From Seminavis robusta (lineage: Eukaryota > Bacillariophyta > Bacillariophyceae > Naviculales > Naviculaceae), in the NCBI GenBank assembly GCA_903772945.1, contig CAICTM010000552.1, positions 1 through 60,021 on the forward strand: 60,021 bases of DNA, given 5' to 3'. The translations under genes and the position numbers were made by a program. A model generated the notes under the pieces. The model made no database searches, had not been told where the DNA came from, and saw only the letters and a list, made by a program, of their open reading frames with translations. This document shows positions 40,980-50,982 of this stretch, piece after piece (position 1 is the stretch's first letter; every line of letters starts with the position of its first letter).

Positions 40980-43900
40980 ATGGAAGGCTACGAGATTGTC
41001 AAGGATCCGAACCTCATCAAGAAAGCGGCAGCATCGGCTTATGGCCGCTCATTCCGCACAGGCGGCCGCTTGGAGGATGCGCTCCAGCACCTCCAGCAGC
41101 ACCCCAACGATGTCTGCATGGTTCGCCTGGATGTCGACAGCGGCGCTGACAGAAAGGTGGTTCTCTTGGGTGGCCCCATCCCCTCGCGGACGCTCTTGGA
41201 CGTTTCGGACCACGATTTCTCTAGCGTGGCGGATTCCTTTGATGTGGGAGAAATGACCAGTCTGGTGGAACAGTGGTTTAAGAAAGATTTTGGCAAGACA
41301 GGTAGGAATTTGCTTTGGTTTGTGGCTAAACAATTACACGGAGTTGTGGGCATCCCTGACCTCTACATTTTTGCTTCATTATACAAATCTTGTTTCTTTC
41401 TATAGTGACTGTCAAGATTTTGGAGAGTGGTGACATGATTCATGGCTTGGGTAAAAACTCCAAGCTTATCAGTTTATCGCGCAAGACGCCTGCACTTTTA
41501 GATATGGCTGCGACCGAGGACACCACGGTGATTGGTCAATACAGTACGAAAACTCTCGGACACACCGGAGATTGCAATTCTGTCATTGGTGGTGTCGCTT
41601 GCCTCCATCACGAAGTGCCCATCAAGCCATCCACTGCTCCCGAAGGAACTCGGTTTTATTTCTTGGTCGGATACTCCTGCAAGCCACTCAAGGCTTGGCG
41701 CGATTCTCGGGTCTTTTGGATCGTATATGATCCCGACCAGGAGATGTGCTGGTTGGTCCCACACGATTTGTCACATGCCGCCGTCGGAGACACCGTCAGT
41801 GCGACAATGCCGCTGGTTTCTCACATATCGAGCCGGCCCAGCGACCAGACTATTAGTGTGACCCATCTAGCCACGCCCGTTCAGGCGTCTCTGGCTGCGG
41901 CGTCGCCCTTGCAAAATCATCTTCGGGCGCATCAGGAGTATCTTCAAAAATGCCTGACAACCGCCAAAAATGTGAAATGGGATGTCGAGGTGGTCGAGAA
42001 GAAGAAGGAAGAGCCCACGAGCACGGGTGGAAGCGAGACAAAGCCTTCCGCGGACGCTCCAGTCACCCCAACCACAAACAATTCCGCGGATGGGAAAATT
42101 GCCTTCTTTGACAATGCCTGCGACGCCTTGTTCGGTGACCTTCCGAAATGCAATGTTCCCTGGAAACGTGCCGTCAGTCTCAGCCCTATGCGCGGGCCCC
42201 TCAAGGTATTAGCCAGTGGCTGTTGTGCCAACTCTCGCGTGGTCGTCATGGACGCCAAGGCTACCAGTGCCACCAGCGAAATCAACTCCGTCGTCAAACA
42301 ACTGTCGGGGATCATTTTTGTCCGAAGTATGAAAGACCCGGATATCTACAAACTGCATCAAACTCGCTGGGACATGGCTCGGGCTCCTCGCACCCCGGTT
42401 CTGGCATTGACTCCCGACGGTTGCAAGCATTTGTGTGGGCCCATGCCACCCTGCTACGAAGGCGATGACGAGTACCCCACTCCCGTAGCGGGTGCTCCCA
42501 TCTCGGAGGATGCCGTCAAGAAGCTGGTGGAGTTTGCACTTTCGGAGGAAGGCGACGAGTACTTTGGTCCGCTCTACCAGGACGTCCCGTCCCATGCCGT
42601 GGCCGAGCAGGCCGTGGTTGACTTTTGTGCCGAAATGAACGACAAAAACTTTACAGCCATCAATGGCGCCGCTGAAGAGACAGAGGATTCGTTCTCGGAT
42701 CAGGATTTCCGACGCCTGATGGAAGTTGTCAACATACTTTCGGTGTCCACCGCCAACTCTGTGGAACGCAACAACCTCGCTGTTCGCCTAGTGAAGTTTC
42801 TCCGGAAAATGTCCAAAAAGACGGCAACCCAAGATCTAGAGAACAATGTCAAGTTGCACCAACATGAATCCGACCTCAAAATCTTGAAGGGCTGGACGGG
42901 AGAGAATCTGGATTGGGCGTTTTCGAATAAGGATGTTCTCACCGAGCTTCTGAAGGGTTCCAGTGTGAAGATTGAGACACAGGAAGGCATCGAGGTTGAC
43001 CTGGCTCTTCAGGAGAAGGTGGATGGTGCCGTCAAAAAGAAGAAGGCAGAGCTTGAACGAACCATCCGAGCCACAATGACGGGTACTGCAAACAGCTGGA
43101 AAAAGACGTTCAACGCCGTCTTCTTTCCTCCGCTCGAAGCCCTAATGCGCAGTATTGGTGAGAATCCACGCTATAGGAACTTTTTCCCAATGATCACGGG
43201 TCCCAACATGTCGGGGGTTATTGTCCGTGCCTCCCAGAGCACCAACAAGCAGTCCGTCGCCACCAACCCGGAGGACGTGATGAAGATCTTCCACAAGCTG
43301 GGTGCAACTGGCTTTGTCAGCTTCACAATCAACTTCCTGCAGACATGGAAGACCAAAGTCATCAACGAAATCTGCCTGTTGGATCGTCCAGGACAGGGTT
43401 TCAACGACCCCAAAACATTTGTTCCGTTGGGTAATCGTCTTGAAGATGGACCGGCTGATCCAGCGGCTGCGTATGAGACGGACGTGCGCCACCAGTTTGT
43501 CCTTCCAACTTTTTCACGCCTCCCTAAACTCGATGACGACAGCGACGAAGATTATGATGACGATGATGAGGGCTTCTTGAAGCAGATGCCTGTTGCCCCT
43601 GCTGAGGATGACCTGGCAGAATATTTGCTGATGCGTAAGGAATTCATGCTCCGTGATCCTGAGGAAGGCACCAAGCAACCGATGTGGCAGTATGTGGACT
43701 GGTTGTTCCATCAAATCAAAGTGATTCATCAGGTGCCGGAGAAACAAGCCGCACCATTGGCTATGCGGGCCTTGGGATTCTCCATCGCGAGGCTGATGAA
43801 GGACAATCCCAAACCGGACAAGCAGACGATGGAGATTGTTTCTTCGATAATTCAAGCCATCAACTTTATGAGTGCCCGGGGTGATCCGCTTTCGCACGCT

Positions 43901-45474
43901 TGCATCGACACGTTGTTTAACATGGGCAGTACCTACGTCCCACAGACAAAGGATATGGAGCGCAATCCTTGGCAGATTGAAGTGATCAATATTCTGAGTG
44001 AGGCTGTGGATTATGTCCGCCCCCTCATGTCAGCAAAGGAGTACATCCAGATCCGTGCCAACTTCCAACGGGCTGCGGCGAACATGGTGAAACGCCAGAT
44101 TGTTCAAAAACTGCTGGACGATATGCAAGAAGAAGTCAAGAAGAACAGGGTGTCTCAGGAGGACTATGTCGCTCAGGTCAACGCCGAGTTTTACCCTGCT
44201 TATCGCGAAGTCGTCGAGACAATCAAAATCCTTCTTGAAGCGGATGCGTCCACCTTCGAGCTGACGAATGAACTCCGTGAACGAATAGGAGTCCTGCACG
44301 ACACGGTTGTGATTGTATGGGCGAAATCGATGCGCCGTTGCCGTGTTGGTCCTGTTCGCGAGATGGTCAAAGTTCTCAAGACCTTCAGCGATAAGGGGGG
44401 CAACAATGCCATGGCCTACTTGGTGGACCGCAAGGTGTACCTCCAGAATCTGTATGATCAGGTTTACCATATCAAGTACGAAGCATGTGACCATGTATTG
44501 ATTGAAGAGGTCTGCAAGATCATCAAAGCCAAAACGAGAAACCCTGAGCATGAGAAACATGAGAAGTGGCTATTGCGTGTGGACCAGGCCATCCAGGATG
44601 TTTCCGGCTATGATGAGAAGATGGAAGGCTTTGCACACGGCAACCAATACAAAGTGCTTCCAACAGAGCTCATTTTGCGGATGCTGCAGAACCTGAAAGC
44701 GGATCCGGTGTCTGACGCGGCCGTGTCTTTCGACGACGTCAAATCTCTCTTGTCGCATGTCGGTATTGTCGTGGAGAAGCCTTCCGATCTAAAGGTGCTA
44801 CCAGATGACCCCGATGGGCGAAAGACCGTTTTTGAGCAGCTACGCGGTGCCTGGTGGATGTGTCCGGAAATGGCCGTCGCATCTACGGCTCCGGTCAACG
44901 CCGACGAATCAATCCCTGGGGTGGCCCTGATTGCAATGGGTGCTCCAAGCCCCACTTCCAGTATCGTTGCTACCATGGGTGACACGTACCACAAATACAA
45001 GGTCGCTCGGCTCTTTTCGGGAAAGCTGCAGGTAAGTGAATGGAAATTTGTGTCACGCCCATTTATTGCGTCTTTCTGACCGTTCGCGCGTCGCTCCCGC
45101 ATCTTTGCATATATCTCCCAGCCCATGCGCAACTTCATCAAAGACAACTACAAGTTTCATCTCGAATGGTTTGAGGTGAGTGGTGAACAGAACCTTCCTT
45201 CTCCGTCGTTTTCTTGCGTTTGCAGCCGTTTCTCATTCCTTCGTTGATTGTTCTGTATTTTCAGGATACAATTCGTGCGTCGGGACTCCCACAGCACTTT
45301 GACCCGACACTGGTGCAGAAGGATGAAATGATGGCCATCTACGCCGTCGTTCAGCGACTTGTCCACGAGCTGGTCCAGGATGGCTCTGACCGAGGCGACA
45401 GGGCCAGAGACAGGGTCTACGGAGAGATTATCGCTCCTGGAACGCCTCTTCCACTGGAGAATGGCAGCGCTTGA
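40980..45474 (+). CDS. Large uncharacterised protein, four exons
   Basis: The exons are 40980-41301, 41406-45031, 45122-45175 and 45265-45474. The introns (104, 90 and 89 bases) all have GT-AG ends (GTAGGA, GTAAGT, GTGAGT donors). Splicing gives 1403 residues in one frame. Without the third and fourth exons the frame would close soon after 45031. I do not recognise the family. The first 150 residues have LEDALQHLQQHPND and a strand-rich part with KVVLLGGPIPSRTLLD. Residues about 200-300 hold FYFLVGYSCKPLKAW. A charged linker follows (VEKKKEEPTSTGG). The central and C-terminal parts are mostly helical, with acidic patches (DDDSDEDYDDDDEG near 840) and a repeat-like helical tail. There are no membrane helices. 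It may be a scaffold or a cytoskeletal or transport factor, but that is a guess from shape only. Confidence 0.7.
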
Positions 45475-46344
45475 GCAAAGCCATTTCGTTTTGGTCCAAC
45501 CTGCTGTCGTGGCGTCGCTTAGAATAGAATGATAACTGTTCTAGAATGTATGAGAAATGCTCGTGACACGGCAGTCCTTCATCCTGTAATCAACCCCAAG
45601 GGAGCGCCCCCCGCACATGGTTTCGCCTTATCCAATTCTCTCCGGCTTGGCCCACTCGTTATCCCAATAATCACGACCACTCCTGGCCGGATAGCCCACC
45701 GTTACAATGCCACCAGGAAGCTCTTGAGAAGGCCACCAGGGACGCTTCTGGACGCCGGCCAACAGACAGGCTTTGCTCATTCAATGATTGAAGATTCAAT
45801 CGAAATCGAAATCGAATCTTCAATCGAACCAATTCGAATGGACAATCCACCCAGAGGGATCTTTTTGAGCAGCGACGATGGTGCTCATCGACGGCGCTCC
45901 AGAGTACATCTGTCTATCAAAGGAAACAGCCCCTTCGATTGTTGTGAAAGCCACTGCACCAAATGTACTTCCTGGAATGGAATTGGCGTTGTGGTAGACC
46001 GTCCGCTGTTACGCTTACTGTCCATGGAGTCGCTCAGTTGGTGGTGCTCTTCTTGACACATTGACACCAATACGGAGGATAAAGTCCTCGTTCTCCAGGA
46101 GCCAACCAGCGGGTGTAAGCAACTGTACTATGGAGCCATCAATTTCACAGAATCTGAATCGAATCGTGATCAACAACATAGATGCAATTATTGTGGGTGT
46201 GACTCGACTGTCACTCGCTCGTGCCATGGTCGTCCGTCTGTGGCCAGTTTTTGTAGCAGCGTAATAGCAGCAGCTCATTGATCATTGATAGTTGCCTGCC
46301 ATGGTCATGACAGCGGTGTCAAGGAAGTCATATTGGCTACACCA
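45475..46344. other. Intergenic, no gene seen
   Basis: About 870 bases. It holds the inverted repeat at 45786-45825 (entered separately) and little else. Confidence 0.4.
45786..45825. repeat. 12-bp inverted repeat with 16-base loop
   Basis: The arms GATTGAAGATTC (45786-45797) and GAATCTTCAATC (45814-45825) are exact complements around an AATCGAAATCGAAATC loop, which is itself a short ATCGAA repeat. It could form a hairpin in RNA about 310 bases past the stop of the four-exon gene. Confidence 0.6.
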
Positions 46345-47965
46345 ATGGTGTTTGTTACAAAGAAGAAGCGCAAGGACAAAAGGTCTTGTTGCTGTCCTCG
46401 ATGGATGATCATCGCGGCGTACGTAATCATAGCAGTATCTTTGTTGTGACATTATTTGGTGTTGCGGTTACATAATGATCGCGACATTAGCGACGCTTCT
46501 CATCCGAATCAGCTTGGCACCTTGCACGCATCAGAGCTTGTCCAGCTCTCGTCACAGGCCTTGGTTGAAGGGAACAATCCAAACTGCATGAGGGAAACAT
46601 GGATTGCCACTAGTGCACTGGTCAGTCCTGAGGACATCCAAGCATTTAGAGAATTCCGTTTGGATTGGCACAATCTCATTCCCAGGGGCATTGAGTCGCC
46701 GGAGAAGCTAGCAGCCACAGAAACCGAAGTGACGAAAGCACTGCTTCAGTTTGAAGGTGTCTGGGGCGTCAATGATGGACCACGCCTAGCTAGAGCTAGG
46801 TCGATTCGCACATTGTTGGGGCTCTTCTTCTCCAGACAGTATCAGTGACAACATCTGTGCGCTTCAGGACAAGGACCACGCCAGTTGCATCCGAGATCCC
46901 AGCTGCACCTGGATCGAGGATTCCAAGAGTTCTTGTCGAGTGTCCAGTGCTCAAGACGACAAACAGTTCACACTGCCTCGGGACGAACCTGCTGAAGTGT
47001 GCCATAATGGGAGTCCTTTGGTACTGCGAAAGATTTCTCAGGTCCATTGGGAGCCGCAATCCACTTGGGAAGGATGCACTTCCTTCTCGCCGCTGCGTGT
47101 GTTGCGCATTGAATTGAACAGCAACGCCAAAGACATGTTCTTTCACTTTATGCGCAACTTCTTAAAGCCATTCATGTACATGGCTCACCGCGACCAATAC
47201 TTGTCGGACATGGACATGCCGAACGTCATTGTATTGACCGCCAAAACCAAATTCCTTCGCTGGTTCGCACTCTTTACTGATTACTGCCCTCGCTTGGAAG
47301 CGTCGATTCCAGTTGGCGTTTGTGTTTGCGAAACGGGCGCTGTGCGGTACACGACAGAAGGATCGTCTGGAAATTGGTGCATTCCTGAGGATACAAGCTC
47401 AAGTTGTTGCGCCGAGTAGTTCTTTGCCAGAGGGTGTCGTGTTGGGTATTCTGCAGCGCATTCAAAAGCGCTTCAGTGTCAACGAACACGAGCTGGTGGA
47501 GACGGCGCGACAGCTTGGCTTTTCGGGCTGCCGCTCGAGACAATGACCATTTACGAGCAGCTCTGGGAATTGTCTCGAGTCTCCGTGTTGGCTGGAATGC
47601 ACGGCTCTGGGCTCTGCAACATCCTGCTCATGAAGAAGGATCGTCGTTCGCCCAGCTTTGTCCTGGAGATCACGCCCTGGAACACATTTGGCACACACGT
47701 GTTCTTCTCCAATTTGGCCAACGCCATGAACATCCACTATCGAACACTCCCCGTGACAAACAGAACCAATGCACTGCTGCACACTCATTTTCTACGACTG
47801 AATGGAGAGGACCTTGAGAGTGTCCTCGAAAGCGGTTCCGATACAGAGGGCTCGCAGTTCTTTGAATTCTGGATCAACCAAGACGTAAGGGTGGACCTCA
47901 CGACATCGACGCACATCCTCCAAGAATTCCTTCATGCCATCAATCGAACGAGGCAGCACTACTGA
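46345..47965 (+). pseudogene. GT61-type glycosyltransferase pseudogene
   Basis: The ATG at 46345 opens a type II anchor (basic MVFVTKKKRKDKR, then WMIIAAYVIIAVSLL). It is stopped by an in-frame TGA at 46447-46449, after which the same frame continues with protein-like sequence. A plausible 79-base intron (46757-46835, GTGTCT...TCTCCAG) joins this to a frame with Cys-rich stem sequence (NICALQDKDHASC). The catalytic part matches the GT61 (DUF563) family, with VVLGILQRIQKR and NEHELVETARQLGF. Then, after a frame change near 47,525, come LETMTIYEQL and VSVLAGMHGSGLCNILL. Another frame change lies near 47,340. With one nonsense codon and two compensating frameshifts it should not encode an active enzyme. 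Intact relatives transfer pentose or GlcNAc residues in the Golgi. An assembly error is the alternative. Confidence 0.68.
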
Positions 47966-49084
47966 AGTCAAGAATAACGATGAGTCATCACTCAGTCTAA
48001 AGACCCACGTCGGGGGACGTTACACCGTACCAAGAAAACCCAATTGCATACCGGTAGGCTGCCACCAAGACGGTGGGCTACATGAAACTAGCTATCTAGT
48101 GGGCTTGGAAGTCTTGGTGGTGACTGCTGCTAGCTAGACAAACGAGCTAGTAAAGTAGCTGAAGATGTTCCTAGTGTTTCTTTGATCAAACGTCCCGAGC
48201 AAATGATGAAACTGAAACCAGACTGGCGGATCCCAGTTGATCCAAATGCATAGTGATAGACTGGTCCAATCAAAAGCATCTGCTCGTGAGATTGTGGACT
48301 AACTCAACTCCTTCACCCCACGGACATTCATCTATCTCTACTTGGTGTCGTCTGGACTACATGTAGTTAGTCGAGCCAGAGCCGACTAGCCTGATACGAT
48401 GTGGCCCCATAAATCCGCTTTCTGCTGCCTGGGAAAAAGGCACAGGCGTCGTCGGAAACTTCCAAAAGTCAGCTACAAGAGCTTGACTATGGCCTCCTGT
48501 TGAGACGCCTTCTTTCCATTTTGCCAGATACTATTAATAATAGTAACCTGAAGTGGTGGTGGGGAGTTGGGAGCGAACTCCGTGTATGGCTGGGTTGGCT
48601 GCCTTTGCTTGCAGTCTTGTTGCGACTCTAAGGCAATTGCATGGCAATGGGCAAGCAGCCAAAGCGCAGCTAGTTAGATTGGCGCCGTGCTTTGCCACCG
48701 AGTAGCTTTCCATCATTCATCATATTCGGTAGTAAAGAATACTGTAGCACCAACCATAGTAGGACTTGCCTCACTGCCCATGAGTAAGAAAGGAACGATA
48801 TGAACTCCTGCTCTTCCGGGACCAATTGCCCCAACTATCTGCCAAGCTGCCAGCTCAGAGTAAACATCGAAACATTAAATTTTGCTTGCCTGCATCTCAC
48901 AGCTGATGACATTACAAATACATTGTTGTAGTAAAAGAACTCCGATGGCTATGCTTGTCGGTGGGCCCAAAGCACGCTGACGATCAGAGCTCGTCAGTGG
49001 TTCTGGTCAGTGACCGTGACTTTGGTGGTGATCGGACTGTGCGGCTGTACGGTACATCCATAAGCATTTACAGCCCCGTTAAAA
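47966..49084. other. Intergenic, no gene seen
   Basis: About 1.1 kb with no coding, RNA or repeat feature that I can support, apart from CTAGCTAG motifs near 48091-48138. Confidence 0.4.
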
Positions 49085-49207
49085 TGTACAGCTTGACAGG
49101 GGGTAGGGAGCACTACATACAGCCTGTGCATATGAACAGGGAGGATGCCCGCAGATTGAGAGCAAGGCCAGCCATTTTTTTGGCCTGAATTCAAAAACGT
49201 CCAATTT

Positions 49208-49487
49208 CCTGTGCAATCGAACAGGATGGCGACGTCCTGTTCAAATGCACAGGAAATTGGACGGCCTGTGCAATCGAACAGGATGGCGACGTCCTGTTCA
49301 AATGCACAGGTTGCCTGTTCGTTTGCACAGGAAACTTCCTGTTCGTTTGCACAGGCGACGGGTGCCTGTTCGTTTGCACAGGCGACAGTTGCCTGTTCGT
49401 TTGCACAGGAAACTTCCTGTTCGTTTGCACAGGCGACGGGTGCCTGTTCGTTTGCACAGGCGACGGGTGCCTGTTCAGTAGTACAGG
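49208..49487. repeat. Left array of 18-bp palindromic repeats
   Basis: Eleven units lie at 49208, 49236, 49265, 49293, 49314, 49338, 49365, 49392, 49416, 49443 and 49470. Units 1 and 3 read CCTGTGCAATCGAACAGG, 2 and 4 read CCTGTTCAAATGCACAGG, 5 to 10 read CCTGTTCGTTTGCACAGG, and 11 is a variant. Spacers are 3-11 bases and recur (ATGGCGACGT, AAACTT, CGACGGGTG), so whole unit-plus-spacer blocks have duplicated. Confidence 0.9.
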
Positions 49488-49860
49488 AAATGAGAGTAAA
49501 TCTCCTCTCTTGACCAGATGGAGGTATTCTGTTTCAGACTGTAGAAGTGGCTGCCTTAGATGCTCAAGTGAAAGAATAGATGGTTGCAACTTCCTGTGTT
49601 TTTCCTCTTCTCAGATAATGAAAAAGAAATCAGGAGAAATGAAGTCCAAATCTCTCAGTGACAAACCCAAAAGCCACAAGCCACAAATGACTGCAAGAGA
49701 CAGATATGATAGTGGTAGAAGTAGTGGTAGCAGTAGTGGAAGGATCAGTTGTTCTTGTGCTTGTCCTTCCTTGCTGCTGTTGCTGTTGCTGTTACTGTTG
49801 CTGTTACTGTTGTTGTTGCTGAAAATGAAGAAGACTCCAACCAGCATGCACGTCAGATTT

Positions 49861-49934
49861 CCTGTGCAATTGCACAGGAAGCACGTCGGATTGCCTGTGC
49901 AATTGCACAGACGTCGCCTGTTCATTTGCACAGG
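49861..49934. repeat. Right array of 18-bp palindromic repeats
   Basis: Three units lie at 49861, 49894 and 49917. The first, CCTGTGCAATTGCACAGG, is a perfect palindrome. The second differs at its last base and the third reads CCTGTTCATTTGCACAGG. A fourth unit is part of the right terminal repeat at 49989-50006. Confidence 0.88.
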
Positions 49935-50045
49935 AATCGCGTCGCCTTGCCAGGCCAAAATTTGACTGCAGGCTGGCTCTCTAAAAATCCTGTTCATATG
50001 CACAGGCTGTATGTAGTGCTCTCTACCCCCTGTCGTAGCTGTACA

Positions 50046-50982
50046 GTACGTACCTACATCCGTACCTCCACATTCTGGAAAAGAGTACTCAAGTACTTGT
50101 ACTGTACTGCCATACCTGGTACCGTACCTCCGAGTATTAAATACGAGTAGTATGATACAGTAGCTACCGGTAATAGTATGCTAAATACATTATTAATAGC
50201 ACCCGGGAGTTCGTTCATAGGAATCCAGAGATCCAGAGTCATCCAAAAGAACGCCTATTAATCTCTTAGTAACATTAATTCTACGGACTCTGAGCAGTCT
50301 TTATTCACCTGAACTGTAATTATTCTTATTGAATGTCGAGGATTTAGTACGTCATCTGCTCTTCAAGCTTCTTGACTGCTCTTGAACAATCATTTAAAAA
50401 CCAGTGTTCTTTCTTCCTCCAATCTTATTGACCTACCACTGCCCCTTTGCCCTTTCGAATGCCTGACAGCTGGATGACTCAGCTCTCAAGTCATCGTTCT
50501 GGAAACCGGCACTTCTTTCGCCAAGTTTTAGAAAGGGATTTAAAACAGGATTTAATGTCACTGGCTGATTCTTCATCTCTTTTCTGGCTTGCCTTCTTTT
50601 GATTTCTTGCCAAGTAAAAACTCTGCCACGCAAGAAAAGATACGCCACTGGAATCTACTAGTATGCATACCGGTAGCTTGTAGCAAGCTCTACACCTACA
50701 TAACTATAACTGTACAGCTACTGTACAATTCGGTAGGTCGCAGCTGGCAGCGGCAACCATGCAATGGGGTCAGCAGTCAGCAACTTGAAATCGTCTACGA
50801 GAGCTTCTACGAGTATGTCGGAATCTTGGTTGTAATTTTCCTTGCTGGTGAGCCCATCAGGTTTCCTTCCTCTTCACACTTTTTTTGCGCTCCTCTTTCA
50901 AAACGCACCTTGTTTTTCATTACTACTTTCCCGTTCACTACCTACACTACCACGACCACTCACTTGCACTCTTAGCTTGACC
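50046..50982. other. Upstream region of the cyclase-phosphodiesterase gene
   Basis: About 940 bases between the TIR element and the start codon. It contains GGTACC-type palindromes (about 50118-50126) and a pyrimidine-rich tract (about 50870-50970) just before the ATG. No gene is seen. Confidence 0.45.

Larger units (their letters stand above)
49085..50045. mobile_element. Non-autonomous TIR element carrying 18-bp palindrome arrays
   Basis: Terminal inverted repeats of about 56 bases lie at 49085-49140 and 49989-50045. They begin TGTACAGC, share ACAGGGGGTAG and AGCACTACATACAGCCTGTG, and differ at only about three positions. The 961-base interior has no transposase. Sixteen copies of the 18-base dyad CCTGTKC-N4-GMACAGG are present: twelve toward the left end (one inside the TIR, then 49208 to 49487), and four toward the right end (49861, 49894, 49917, and 49989 inside the TIR). 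Between them lies ordinary sequence with a TGC/TGT microsatellite (about 49770-49818). Arrays of short motifs near both ends are typical of hAT- and Mutator-like elements, where they bind transposase. No target-site duplication is obvious, so the superfamily is open. Confidence 0.8.

Noticed and set aside
46447..46449. TGA in the GT61 gene as a selenocysteine codon
   Set aside because: It lies in a membrane anchor, not an active site, and two further frame lesions show that the gene is decayed.
49208..49487. CRISPR-like array of palindromic repeats
   Set aside because: The spacers are only 3-11 bases and recur, the repeats are 18 bases, there are no cas genes, and the context is a eukaryotic genome with matching inverted ends.
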